DNA of 64,000 nt from Sphingobacteriales bacterium (GTDB taxonomy: Bacteria > Bacteroidota > Bacteroidia > Chitinophagales > UBA2359), in contig JADJTG010000013.1 in NCBI GenBank assembly GCA_016711285.1, forward strand, positions 536,001 to 600,000. Reading direction: 5' to 3'. Below, piece by piece: positions 1-10,136 of the stretch. A program made the translations under genes and the position numbers. Below the pieces are notes generated by a model, which saw only the letters and a list, made by a program, of their open reading frames with translations, ran no database searches and was not told where the DNA came from. Every line of letters starts with the position of its first letter. The first letter of the stretch is position 1.

Positions 1-204
1 ATCGCCCTGTTGCCATACGCCGCAATCCAGTGCAATGCCGCACTGCTGTAATTGTGCAGGCTTCACCTGCCTCATATCTACACCTACACGCAACGACTGT
101 GCCCGCAAGGTTAGTGATAAGATGATGAGCGTTATACACATACAACATCTCACCAAACATTTAATCACTTTTACAGATATATGGCTTTGCAAACGCTTAT
201 TCAT
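1..204 (-). CDS. N-terminal part of a secreted protein (truncated by window edge)
   Basis: An open frame of exactly 68 codons runs from an ATG (complement of 202-204) to the window edge without a stop. The first 37 residues look like a Sec signal peptide: a basic start (MNKR), a hydrophobic stretch rich in Cys, Ile and Leu, and a cleavage-like end LRAQS. The mature part begins LRVGVDMRQVKPAQLQQCG. The family cannot be recognised from so little. It is divergent from the glycosyltransferase that follows, so the roughly 110 bases between them probably hold both promoters. Export from the cytoplasm is an inference from the signal peptide. Confidence 0.6.
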   Translation of the reverse strand, partial: MNKRLQSHISVKVIKCLVRCCMCITLIILSLTLRAQSLRVGVDMRQVKPAQLQQCGIALDCGVWQQGD

Positions 205-291
205 GTAGCCGAAAATGCTTCTTTCTTTCAAAGATACGACCAAATATAGCAATATACACCATAAAATGGCGTGTTTTGTAATATCTATTAC

Positions 292-299
292 TATTTTTG
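292..299 (+). promoter_or_regulatory. Bacteroidota -7 box (TATTTTTG) upstream of glycosyltransferase
   Basis: TATTTTTG fits the TAnnTTTG -7 consensus of Bacteroidota sigma factors and lies 17 bases before the ATG at 317. It argues that translation starts at 317 and not at the in-frame ATG at 215, which would lie upstream of the promoter. A TTTG at 275-278 is too close to be a good -33 box, so the call is moderate. Confidence 0.4.
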
Positions 300-316
300 C
301 AGCAAAAATTATATCC

Positions 317-1567
317 ATGCGTTCTGATTATGACTTATTAATCGTCACCACCTCCCGCTTAGATAATCCGGTGACGGCTCCTATTTATTCTTTGGCAAAA
401 GAATTTGCGCGTACCAACCGCATTTTTTATATAGAACACCCCTACACTTGGAAAGATTACTGGCAAGGCAAAAACGACCCCATTATCAAGGGCAAAAAAG
501 AGGCACTTATAAAGGGCACTTCTTACTACCGCCACCTGAATGGCTGGTCAAAAAATCTGTATGCCATCACGCCGGAACTCACGCTGCCCATTAACTGGCT
601 GCCCGATGGCGCACTCTACGACACGCTGGCAAAACGCAACGATGCAGTATTGTTCAGAACTGTTATGAAAACCTTAAAAGAATTTGATGTAAAAAAATTC
701 ATTTTAATCAATTCTTTTGACCCTTTTTTCGGCAGATTTTTTCCAAAAGATTTTAAGCCGATCTTAGATATTTACCAAACCATCGACTCCATTGCCGGAG
801 AGCCGTATATTGCCCGACACGGTGTGCGCCTTGAAGCGGAGCACGCCCGCCGCGCCGATATATTTCTGACCACTTCCAAAAAACTGCAAGAGCAATACAC
901 CACCCTTACGCCCAATGCCCGCCAACTATCCAATGGTGTAGATTTGGAAGTATTTGAAAAAGCCGTTTCGCCACCTGCCCCTGCTTTGCCGCGTCCGGCA
1001 GATATGAAAGATTTAAAGGGAAAAATCATTTGTTATTTTGGTCATTTGGACAGCCTCCGCATTGATTTTGAACTGATGAAAAAATCGGCTTTGGCATATC
1101 CCGACATTCAATTTGTGTATATCGGACCCATTCACGGCGAAGAATACAAAGAGCGCGGCTTGGATAAGTTGCCGAATGTGCATTTTTTGGGTAGAAAACC
1201 TTTTTTAGAATTACCCGCTTATTTGCAGCATGTAGATGCTACCATTATTCCGTACAAACTCAACGATTTGACGAGCAATATTTATCCGCTCAAATTCAAC
1301 GAGTGTTTGGCTTTGGGTAAGCCGGTTATCGTTACGCATTTTTCCAAAGATTTGGAAGACTACGCCGATGGTATTTATATTGCCCGCGATGCCGACCATT
1401 TTGTGTCTTTGCTCAACACGGCACTGCATCACGACACGCCGGAACGCTACAAAGACCGTTGGGAGCGCAGCCGTGCCAACTCGTGGGAAAACCGCGCCGA
1501 ACAATTTTGGAAAATCGTTGAGCCATTTTTACAAGCCAAAGAAGGCAAGCAGGTGAAAGTAGTTTAA
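317..1567 (+). CDS. GT-B fold glycosyltransferase (GT4-like)
   Basis: A 416-residue protein with the two-lobed architecture of a GT-B glycosyltransferase. The N-terminal Rossmann lobe begins DYDLLIVTTSRLDNP. The C-terminal lobe holds the typical nucleotide-sugar part: IICYFGHLD, VHFLGRKPFLELPAYLQ, and the acidic E-x7-type region PLKFNECLALGKPVIV. Enzymes of this kind transfer a sugar from a nucleotide donor, usually in the cytoplasm for exopolysaccharide or lipopolysaccharide. Donor and acceptor cannot be told. The frame is open upstream to 215, but the start at 317 is preferred because the extra residues are not typical and a -7 box sits at 292-299. A terminator follows at 1657. Confidence 0.85.
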   Translation: MRSDYDLLIVTTSRLDNPVTAPIYSLAKEFARTNRIFYIEHPYTWKDYWQGKNDPIIKGKKEALIKGTSYYRHLNGWSKNLYAITPELTLPINWLPDGALYDTLAKRNDAVLFRTVMKTLKEFDVKKFILINSFDPFFGRFFPKDFKPILDIYQTIDSIAGEPYIARHGVRLEAEHARRADIFLTTSKKLQEQYTTLTPNARQLSNGVDLEVFEKAVSPPAPALPRPADMKDLKGKIICYFGHLDSLRIDFELMKKSALAYPDIQFVYIGPIHGEEYKERGLDKLPNVHFLGRKPFLELPAYLQHVDATIIPYKLNDLTSNIYPLKFNECLALGKPVIVTHFSKDLEDYADGIYIARDADHFVSLLNTALHHDTPERYKDRWERSRANSWENRAEQFWKIVEPFLQAKEGKQVKVV

Positions 1568-1656
1568 ATACGCGCCGTCTTGGGTTTTTGTAATAGTTTG
1601 CAGCAAAAGAGTTTTTTTTAAAAAGAACAAAATCAGGTTGCAAAAATCATATTCAA

Positions 1657-1691
1657 TAAAAAAAGGAAAGCACAAGGCTTTCCTTTTTTTA
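1657..1691 (+). terminator. Rho-independent terminator after glycosyltransferase
   Basis: The stem AAAGGAAAGC / GCTTTCCTTT with a four-base loop (ACAA) is flanked by A and T runs on both sides, so it could act on either strand. It lies about 90 bases after the glycosyltransferase stop and just before the insertion element. Confidence 0.75.
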
Positions 1692-1814
1692 TTTTCTCTC
1701 ACTCCGCCGAACTTTGTGGGAATTTATACCATCTATAAAACAGATATAGTCCAATATTTACGAAATGGATTTTTTATTAATTTTGAACTATAAAATATTT
1801 ATATATGTCTTTTC

Positions 1815-1976
1815 TGGGTAAATACTGAATTACACAAAGATATGAAGTATATTACTTTGGTGAAATATGTACAACGAAACTTTAATACCAAAATAAAAGT
1901 TGCCCGAAAAAGTCATGTCAAAAAAGATGAAAAGGCAGTGGAGGCTTTTAAAAAAACTTCCATCAAAAGTGTATAA
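1815..1976 (+). pseudogene. Remnant of IS630-family orfA (3' end only)
   Basis: 54 codons matching the C-terminal end of the orfA protein in the full copy (WVNTELHKDMKYITLVKYVQ and onward). The original ATG survives at 1805, but the deletion joins it out of frame: ATG TCT TTT CTG GGT AAA TAC TGA, giving a stop after seven codons. The helix-turn-helix part is entirely lost. Confidence 0.8.
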
Positions 1977-2011
1977 ACCTTTTACTTTCAGTAAGTTTTC
2001 CATACAAAACA

Positions 2012-2530
2012 GTGAATCTATATTTTCAAGATGAATCAAGATTTGGAATGTTTACAAGAAATGGGAAAATACTTACTTCAAAAGGAATAAAACCTATCTG
2101 TCCTTACCATCAAGTTTTTAAATTTACCTATCTTTTTGGCTCATTTTCCCCTTTGGATGGGGATAATTTCTTGATGGAAATGTCTTTATGCAATGCACAA
2201 ACTTTTCAAGTTTATCTGAATGAATTATCAAAACATAGACCATCGGAATATAAAATTTTAGTCTTGGATAATACTGCCTTTCACAAGGCTAAAAAACTAA
2301 ATATTCCTGAAAATATAGGAATGATTTTTCTTCCTCCATACTCGCCGGAACTTAATCCTGCAGAAAAAGTATGGTGGAAATTTAAACGATCATTTACAAA
2401 TATTTTATGCAGTTCTTTAAATCAAGTCAGTGATTTTATTACAAAAACTTGTCAAAATCTAACTTCAAATGAGGTTAAGAATATATGCAGTTTTGACTAT
2501 GTTTTTCAATATTTTGATTGGACTATTTAG
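2012..2530 (+). CDS. IS630-family transposase, catalytic DDE part (orfB, copy 1)
   Basis: 172 residues with the IS630/Tc1-mariner DDE catalytic core: first Asp in YFQDESRFG, second Asp in ILVLDNTAFHKAKKL, and Glu in LPPYSPELNPAEKVWWK. It starts with GTG, and in the intact element it is probably reached by a -1 frameshift from orfA, so the protein may not be made independently. It differs from copy 2 at only a few positions (F/S, T/A and V/I). Because orfA is truncated here, the copy is unlikely to transpose by itself, although the other copy could mobilise it if the ends are functional. Confidence 0.85.
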   Translation: MNLYFQDESRFGMFTRNGKILTSKGIKPICPYHQVFKFTYLFGSFSPLDGDNFLMEMSLCNAQTFQVYLNELSKHRPSEYKILVLDNTAFHKAKKLNIPENIGMIFLPPYSPELNPAEKVWWKFKRSFTNILCSSLNQVSDFITKTCQNLTSNEVKNICSFDYVFQYFDWTI

Positions 2531-2547
2531 TACATATATTTGGTGAT

Positions 2548-2579
2548 AACTTTGACAAAGTTCGAACTTTGACAAAGTT
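2548..2579. repeat. Tandem 15-bp palindrome AACTTTGACAAAGTT
   Basis: AACTTTGACAAAGTT occurs at 2548-2562 and again at 2565-2579. Its arms are perfect inverted repeats around a central A. A third copy lies at 10806-10820, upstream of the M28 peptidase gene. Each copy also contains an ACTTTG string resembling part of a -7 box. Operator, promoter fragment or interspersed repeat are all possible. Confidence 0.6.
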
Positions 2580-2605
2580 AGGCAGTAAAAAAACTAAAAG
2601 AAAAA

Positions 2606-2636
2606 TTTGCATCTTTCAAAAAAAGGATTATATTTG
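2606..2636 (+). promoter_or_regulatory. Bacteroidota-type promoter (TTTG-N19-TATATTTG)
   Basis: TTTG at 2606-2609 is followed after exactly 19 bases by TATATTTG at 2629-2636. This matches the TTTG/N19-21/TAnnTTTG consensus of the Bacteroidota primary sigma factor. It should drive the metzincin gene, with a leader of about 210 bases. Confidence 0.6.
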
Positions 2637-2853
2637 TTGCAAACAACGCTCAGGGAAGCGTTGAGGCTTAGGGTGAGTAAGCAGTAATGAGGAGTAAATA
2701 TTAAAGTATCGTTCCGTCCGTTCCACGACTATTACAAGGTATTTGCAGTGTTTATAAAACTGCTGCCTTTTAAAAGAAAGAAAAAACTCAATTGCCGCAA
2801 GGCGTTGGGAGTCATTATACTTTATTTTTTAACACCAAAATTTTTTCTTTATT

Positions 2854-5800
2854 ATGAGAAAAAACCAAGAACTCGCCGCGCTGCTTTCGAGGAAGGCGAT
2901 AGCGCAGCAACACATTAACTTTATTTATCACAAATTGGGGGGGGGACTGCGTACTTGCTTCGCTTTATGGAAACCGCAAAGGCTCATAATCGCTATGGCT
3001 ATGCTGCTGATATTCGGTAAGGTGGCTTGGGGGCAAACACCTGAGTTATCCCTTATAGAACAAATATATAGTAATAATTTATGCGTTACAGAACCAACCG
3101 TACCTATTAACATCGAAAATCTTACCCCTCTGGATAATCCATGTACTTGTACACCTCTGCGATTTATTAGAGTTGCTTTCCATGTACTAAATCCACCTAT
3201 TGGCCAACCTATGCAAAACTTTGACCCAAATAATCCGCAAGATACAGAAATACTAAGAAAATTAGTAGAAGAAGATTTGGGAGAAGCTATATCTAGTTTA
3301 GTAAATTGGCAGTATAGTGCTCCTATTTTAGATAATATACTCTTGCCAGACCCTGCTACCTATGCACAAAATGTTGCTAACCACCCTTGTCCTAATTGTG
3401 TTTCGTGGGAAACACTGTCGTATGAAGAATTCACGAGTATTATAGATGGTACTTCTTCAGACTTCGAGCTATTAGAGGAAGATTTTACTACTTTGTACGA
3501 TGCATCGTGCAAAGATGCTCGAGTTCGTTTTGTATTGGATAATATATATTATTATAATGATCCTGGTGTTTATAACAACAACGATTGGGCTGATTTAGCA
3601 AATTTATCTACAAATAATATAGACGCTAATGTGATTGATATTTTGTTGGCATTCCCAGTTGATTACAATGGACCCCAAATGTTTAGCAACAATGCAATAC
3701 GAATGGGAGGTATCTATGAGAAATTACAAATAAATAAAGTTCCCACAGTGGCTTTTATGCTTCATGAAATAGGACATCATCTAGGTGTCAATCATTCAAG
3801 ATTGAACGATGATGGCTGTGATGATACGCCTGGCTGCAATGAAGGACTGTTGATGCCATTAGAATTTGTTCAATGTGGGCCTGGCTGTACAGGATGTCAG
3901 GGATGTGGAGAATGCCCTGTTATGATTGGATTAACAAATAACATTATGGATTCTCATGGAAATTTGCCTGTTGCATTGACCCATTGTCAGATAGATAGAT
4001 ATTACAATGGCGCAGAAAATTTTGTAGATAATACGCCTCACAATCCATTTATTTGGGCGGAATATCCATCAGTACCTATTTTTTATTTTGGTGCTACTCA
4101 TTATGAACAAGTAAATATTTGTTCGGGTGACGCAGTAGAACTACATTTTTCGGAGGGAGATTCTCCGTACAATAATATTAGCTGGTCAGCTGCTCCTTAT
4201 TATAACTTTGGCTCCACTGAGATCTATAATAACACTAATATTACGGTATATCCTGCTCAAACAACTACTTTTTATTTAACATTGAGCAGTGATTGTGAAA
4301 ATATTCCTCAACAAATTCTATCATTTGTAATAAATGTTCCTTTAACATCTGGAGCTAATCATTTAGATGCTTGTATAGGATCTGCACTAACCCTTATGGG
4401 GAGCAGCAACGGAAATAATGTAAGCTATCATTGGGAGGCGGGTAATACTTATTGTCCTCCTTTAAGTAACTATGACCTTGCTAATCCTATTATGAATACC
4501 AACAATGCAGAAGATGGTTCCATTTATCCCTACTTTTTAACGGTAACTAATGAACAGGGCTGTGTTGCCAATGAAACTTTTTATGTACATGTATTTCAAT
4601 TTGAGATTAATGCTGGTGATGATATAGAGGCTTGTGTAGGAGAAGAAGTGCATATAGAAAGTTTAGATAATCTTAATTATATATGCAACTGGTCAGTATA
4701 TCCTGTTAATGGCGCACCAATACCAACTAATGGTTATGTAGGGGCTCTCATTACCCTCAACACCGCTAATGCCACCCCCGGCACTTATACCTACACCCTC
4801 ACCGCTACCAACGACCAAGGCTGCACCGCTACAGATGCGCTTGATGTTATTATTACCCAGCTTTCTGCCAACGCCGGAAATGATATTACAATGTGTCCCG
4901 ATGGCAGTACCATTACACTATCAGGGCAGGGTACGCCGGAGCCACTTATAGTTGGACAGGGACACCAGCATCGCTCCTCCGCTCACCAATGCCAATACCC
5001 TCAACCCCTCTTTTACCGCTACCGATAATTCTTATGAAAACTTCAATATTGAATACACCCTCACTGTATCGCAGAATGGCTGCACCAACAGCGATGTAGT
5101 GCAAGTGCATTTAGGCTATCACCCCGATATTACCATTGAAGTACCTAATGGAATCGACAAAATATGTCAAGGAGAAAGCGTGGTACTCACAGCTTCTGCT
5201 TCGGGTAAGGATTTGGAATACATTTGGAGTACCGGACAAACCGGCACATCAATTACTGTAAGCCCCACCACCACCACCACCTATACTGTCACGGTTCAAG
5301 ACCAATATATTCAATGCCATTCTACCAAGTCTGTTACAATACAGGTCGTGGAGCCGCCCTACGCAGGCGAAAGCACTACCGAAGCGGTATGTGAGTTTGA
5401 GTTTCCCATAAACCTCCCTATCTTATTGCAAGGCGAAGATGAAGGCGGTATTTGGACAGATGCAGGTGGAAATGAGGTAAACGGTAGTAGTATCAAAGAG
5501 GTAGGTATATACACTTATACCGTAGAAAATATGTGTGGTATTTCTACCTCCACCGTCACACTCACCGCCGCTACCGACTGCACCGACCAATTTTGTTTGC
5601 CTGTCGCGGGCAGCGAAATTTATGCTGCTACCTCCTACAGCATTGCTCCTCTGGCAGCAGCGGGCACTGTAAATACCCCCACCATCGTAAGTTGGAACAC
5701 CGTGAATAATACCCTCTTTACCGACGGCAACCCCGACAACAATATTATCAATACGTCTATTATCATTCCCTTGGGTTATAAACTTGAAATAGCGGCAGCT

Positions 5801-8270
5801 ACCCTGCGATTTGGTCCTTTTGGAAGAATAGTGGTAAAATCCGGCGCACAACTGCTGATAGATAATGCTACTTTACAAAGTGCGGGCGACTGTATGTGGC
5901 AGGGAATACGGGTTTTAGGACCGGGTATTAATAATAACCCCAAGCTGAACCCACAAGGAAAATTAGTTACACAAAACAATGCAACTATCCGCGATGCTTT
6001 GATTGGAGTAGCTTTAATGAACACGCCAGTATATGATTTGGTGCAATTAGAAAGCACCCTCCCTACGCCCGACCTCAATAACATAGCTTCGGTCAATGTT
6101 TTTCAAAACCTCAACAACAACAATAATTTGGCAAAGACAACATCAGGCGGTTTAGCTATTATAAACAGAACGAATTTTATCAACTGTCATCAGGGTATCA
6201 ATGCCAGCCACGGCTATTACAATGCTATTAACTCCGGCGACCTCTCAGATGCCAAAATATACACTCGTTTAGATGTGTACGACAGTAGTTTTGAACGCAG
6301 CGGCGATTTATTATTTCCTTTGGATAATGGAATACACGCACTCGGTATCTGGTCCTTTTTATATGGCAATGTATATGTAGGAAATACAAGATTTACTAAA
6401 CAATACAGTGGTTTTTTCGGCAGAGGTGTGCGCAGTCTTAATGCACGCAGCAATATCTTTCAGGAATGTTATTGGGGTATCAGAGATGGCGGGGATCCCG
6501 GTAATTTAGAAGCATTTACATTTGGTGATGACATTGTTAGCAACAGGTTCACCAACTGCCGCTTTGGTATTCACCTCACTGCCGAGCGCGGCCTCGTGCG
6601 TAACCGCAATATCCTTGACCGCAGCAATACAATAGGTACTTTCTATAGCATGCCTAATACGGGCATCAGCCTCATCGGCAGCGAAGTAGATATTTTAGAG
6701 CAAAACGTTGTCAATCGCCACAAGACCGATGTATTTGTGCGCAATGGCGAACAAATGGGGAATCTGCTGTGCAGAAACCATTTTCTCAACAGCCTCACCG
6801 GAGTATTGATACAAGGCAATAATCTGGGCTTGGATATACGCTGCAACGAACACGCAGGCTATTACAAGGGCTGGCAACTAGATAATAACTTCTCCACCGT
6901 GCTCCAAATGCAAGACCAGGGGAGAGTGTTTAAGTATTCCAGATGCTCCTAACTACGTCCCCCTCAATACCTTCACCTGCGACCTCAACAACCTCCTCAT
7001 TCCTTCTGCCAATGCCTGCGACCCACCCTTCGAAATGGACATCAGCAGTGCCACCGACTTTATTTATTGGTACGCCGCCCCCGAAACCCAAGAACCCGAA
7101 GTAGTGAGTAATATTGTAGATGTTGAGTTGTGTACAAATTTACCAGCTAGTGCTTTAACCTGCAATTGTGGCAGAACCGCCCTCAGCAGCGGCGATATTT
7201 GTAATTTGGCTGACGACCCACGCCGCGATGCACTCATTCGCAGCAAAACCCGCGAACTCGTGCGCACCGGTAAATTAAACGAAGCGGTAGGCTTTTTGGA
7301 GTGTCTCAATTCGCGCCTCAGCCGTCGCCTTTTGTTGCCGCATTATATCGCCAAAGGACAACTGAGCCAAGCCAATACCTTGCTCAATGAAATGAAAAAC
7401 GCCGCCGCCGCCAAAAGCAATACGCTCAATGAGCAGGAAGACAGCAATTTTGTGGCATACTACGAAATTTTGCTGGCTTTGCGCTCCGATACCACCCTTA
7501 CTCCCTTCGACCTCAACAGCGAACAACGCAGTCGTTTGCAGGCGATAGCCGCCTTCGATACCTACAGTTCTTATCAGGCGCGTGTGCTTTTAGAAATTAT
7601 TGACACTACGCTCACCGAAATAGACCCCCTCATCTACGACTCCGACAACAGCGATTGGGACTGTGCCGAAGGCGACCCCGACAGCGATGCAGACGGTATT
7701 TGCGATAAACAGGATTTTTGCGATGGCAACGACCTGCAAGACAGCGACGGCGACTTTATCCCCGATGCCTGCGACCCCGAACCCTATTGCGGCACGGCAG
7801 ACTACAGCACTGTGCTACATACCTCCGGCAGCGACAGCCTCTATAGCCGCCAATACTGGATAATGAGCGGCGATACCATAGCCGCCGGCGCACAAGTGGA
7901 GTATCGCGCAGGCGAATATATCGACTGGCTGCCCACATTCGAAGCGCGGCAAGGTGCTTGGGTAGATGCCAAAATAGAAAATTGTGCTGCTCCCCCCGCC
8001 GCCAAAAAACAATTGTACGAGCCGCCACCACAAGGGCTGCGGGTATATCCCAACCCGAGCAATGGGGAAGTGTTTTTTGAAAGCGACACCCCTTTTACAC
8101 AATTGATATTCAGCGATACACAAGGCAAAACAGTGGCTCATTACAGTTTCAAAACAGCGATATCGGTGTATCGCTGTCAGATGCCACAGCTTGCCGCCGG
8201 TATTTACTTATATCAGGTTCAATTGCAGCAGGGCAGCAGCAAAAGTGGAAAATTGGTGATAATAAAATAA
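2854..8270 (+). CDS. T9SS-secreted metzincin protease with Ig-like, beta-helix and TSP3 regions
   Basis: I read this as one gene of about 1805 residues whose frame is broken three times. The breaks near 4942 and 4965 need one added base each, and the break near 6920 needs one base removed (a G4 run read as G3); the corrected length is a multiple of three. Order of parts: signal peptide ending near residue 60 (FGKVAWGQ); metzincin zinc site HEIGHHLGVNH at residues 304-314 with a Met-turn NNIMDSHG about 60 residues later; Ig/PKD-like repeats; a right-handed beta-helix region near 5900-6900; TSP3-like Asp-rich repeats (DSDADGICDKQDFC); and a C-terminal T9SS sorting domain starting VYPNPSNGEVFFE. 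The predicted product is an extracellular or surface zinc protease. The ATG at 2854 is far upstream of the hydrophobic core, so an internal start near residue 47 is possible. Confidence 0.8.
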
Positions 8271-8290
8271 ATAATAGCCTTGTTTAGCAA

Positions 8291-8338
8291 AAAAAACTAC
8301 CTCAGGAATTTCAATGTATTGCCTTGAGGTAGTTTTTT
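8291..8338 (+). terminator. Strong terminator after the metzincin gene
   Basis: A perfect 14-base stem, AAAAAACTACCTCA (8291-8304) with TGAGGTAGTTTTTT (8325-8338), encloses a 20-base loop and ends in T residues. It separates the metzincin gene from the next secreted-protein gene. Confidence 0.8.
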
Positions 8339-8368
8339 AATTATTTTTAAATTTTAAAAATATATAGT

Positions 8369-10123
8369 ATGAAACACCCAATACGATTAGTATTTTTTTT
8401 GATACTTTATTCTGTACAAGCACAGGTTTTATTTGAAAAAGATTTTGCCATAAAAGATATTCAAAATGGCTTTAATTTGTTAAAATACAAAGAAAATGAA
8501 TTTTGGATAGTTGGAAACACATTAAGTTGGGATAATCAGCTTTGGCAGGCATACATTTTGAGGTATGATACTTTGGGTATTGTAAAAAATACTGTTCTAC
8601 AAAATGAGTCGGAATATGAAAGTTCTTTTTATGCTGCCGCAAAAGGGAAGGATGGAAATTGGGTACTTATAGGACAACGCAATGAAGCAAATGAAAATAT
8701 ATCTGTATGGAATACTTTTGCAGGTTTTTGGAAATTTGATGCATTTTGGTACACCAAAGAGATAGGGAATACCAGTTATTATAATTTTTGTACATCTATT
8801 GTACCAACAGAAGATAATGGATTTATAGCGGGAGGACAATTATTGTTGTCGCAGAGTGATGACGACCCCTTAGACGGACACTACCAACCCTACATCATAA
8901 AAATAGACGAGAATGGAGATAAGGAATGGGAATTAATCATAGAGGGATACAGTGATGATAACAAAGTAACCGACCTGCTTGCACTACCCAATGGCAACTT
9001 TTTAGCCTCCTGCTTAGTGAATTGGCAACCGTGGAATAGTAATAATCCATCTGACATTGCATTAATAGAGTTTGATGAGTCAGGAATTATTATACAACAA
9101 AAACTAATAGATTGGGAAGTAAATGAAGTATTGTGGGATTTATATGTTTCTGATTCTGATTATATAGCAGCCTATAATAATCAAGATAGCACTTATATAA
9201 TGAAATTAGACCTTAATTTCGATGTGGTTTGGAAAAGCGAAGAGATAACAAATAATTGTAGTATATTCCAACCAATGGTCTTAATTAATGGAGATATAAT
9301 AGCGGGTGGGTGTTATAGAACTAACTTGATTGATTATGCATTACAAGCACAAATAATTAAACTCAACAGCAACGGCGAGCTACTCTGGCGCAGGCTATAC
9401 GGCGGCGAAGAAAACGACTACGGCTATGCCCTCTTGCGCGATACAGACGGCACGCTGTGGGTAACGGGCAGATACGAGAGTGGTTTAGAGAGCGTTCCGG
9501 TACTCAATGGTCAGGGGGATACGCTCTACTTTGGCGGTCGTGCCAATGTATATTTGCTGCACACGAATTGCTTGGGCTTGTTGGAAAATCCCAACATTAC
9601 CTTCCAAAGCACCCAAAACGGCACCGATGTCACCTTCACCGCCGACACCTTGGGCTTTCGGGGCGAGCCGTATAGTTTGTGGTGGGACTTCGGCGATGGC
9701 AGCGAACCAGAGCCTACGCCAGCAGGCACTACACAGCAGCACGTTTATGCCCAAAACGGCGTATATTGGGCAACGCTCAATGCCTACTTCTGCGACACCC
9801 TGAGCGTGGGTCAGTGCATACGCATCGGCACCACCGAGCAATGCCCCGAAGAATGGACAGTGGGCAACGAAACAATGCCGCCGCTCACAGGCAACCATAT
9901 CGCCGCCACCTACACCGCCGCCGACCATACCCTCCACTTTTGGGCAGAGCTACCGCCTTGCGAGGCACAACTCTACGATGTAAGCGGCAAAATGGTGGAG
10001 CAAGCGCAGATTTCGGGCAGTCGCTGGCAGTTGCCGAGTTTGCCGCAGGGGGTGTATTTTTACCGTATTTTCACGCAGCACTCCAAAACCCCCCTCGCCG
10101 ATGGAAAATTTGTCGCTCCTTAA
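8369..10123 (+). CDS. T9SS cargo protein with PKD domain
   Basis: 584 residues. The signal peptide is short (MKHPIRLVFFLILYSVQAQ). The body has repeated hydrophobic and Trp-rich strands (WIVGNTL, WVLIGQRNE, GFIAGGQLL, WVTGRYES), as in beta-propeller-like cargo proteins of this phylum. A PKD domain is clear near residues 410-480 (WWDFGDGSEP, HVYAQNGVYWATLNA). The end resembles a T9SS type A sorting domain (QLYDVSGKMVEQAQ, LPQGVYFYRIF). Function is otherwise unknown; a surface adhesin or structural role is only a guess. The frame is intact. The gene lies between a strong terminator and the 43-bp array. Confidence 0.75.
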   Translation: MKHPIRLVFFLILYSVQAQVLFEKDFAIKDIQNGFNLLKYKENEFWIVGNTLSWDNQLWQAYILRYDTLGIVKNTVLQNESEYESSFYAAAKGKDGNWVLIGQRNEANENISVWNTFAGFWKFDAFWYTKEIGNTSYYNFCTSIVPTEDNGFIAGGQLLLSQSDDDPLDGHYQPYIIKIDENGDKEWELIIEGYSDDNKVTDLLALPNGNFLASCLVNWQPWNSNNPSDIALIEFDESGIIIQQKLIDWEVNEVLWDLYVSDSDYIAAYNNQDSTYIMKLDLNFDVVWKSEEITNNCSIFQPMVLINGDIIAGGCYRTNLIDYALQAQIIKLNSNGELLWRRLYGGEENDYGYALLRDTDGTLWVTGRYESGLESVPVLNGQGDTLYFGGRANVYLLHTNCLGLLENPNITFQSTQNGTDVTFTADTLGFRGEPYSLWWDFGDGSEPEPTPAGTTQQHVYAQNGVYWATLNAYFCDTLSVGQCIRIGTTEQCPEEWTVGNETMPPLTGNHIAATYTAADHTLHFWAELPPCEAQLYDVSGKMVEQAQISGSRWQLPSLPQGVYFYRIFTQHSKTPLADGKFVAP

Positions 10124-10136
10124 ATGCTTGTTGCTG

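Larger units (their letters stand above)
1727..2544 (+). mobile_element. Internally deleted IS630-family element (copy 1)
   Basis: This 818-bp segment is a near-identical but shorter copy of the complete element at 50197-51350. The left end (TACCATCTATAAAACAGATA) and the right end (ATATTTGGT) match. About 340 bp are missing inside: the sequence jumps from ATGTCTTTT, the first codons of orfA, straight to CTGGGTAAATAC, which lies late in orfA. The transposase catalytic ORF (2012-2530) is intact. The right flank reads GGTGATAA where the full copy has GGTATAAG, so the expected TA duplication is not visible here. Confidence 0.85.
2545..2853. other. Intergenic region with tandem palindromes and a promoter
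   Basis: About 310 bases without a gene. They hold two copies of a 15-base palindrome directly after the insertion element (see the repeat at 2548-2579) and a well-formed Bacteroidota promoter at 2606-2636. The rest, about 210 bases up to the start codon at 2854, would be an unusually long leader. No further structure was recognised in it. Confidence 0.6.

Noticed and set aside
2854..6952. Treating the metzincin fragments as separate genes
   Set aside because: The fragments continue each other's domains without an intervening start, and one-base corrections give one frame with a T9SS end.
7756..8141. Several overlapping minus-strand ORFs of 90-108 codons
   Set aside because: Shadows of the TSP3/sorting-domain region of the metzincin gene, Arg-rich and without motif support.
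9485..9937. Minus-strand ORF of 150 codons
   Set aside because: Lies opposite the GC-richer end of the PKD cargo gene; low-complexity Gly/Ala-rich product without a recognisable domain.
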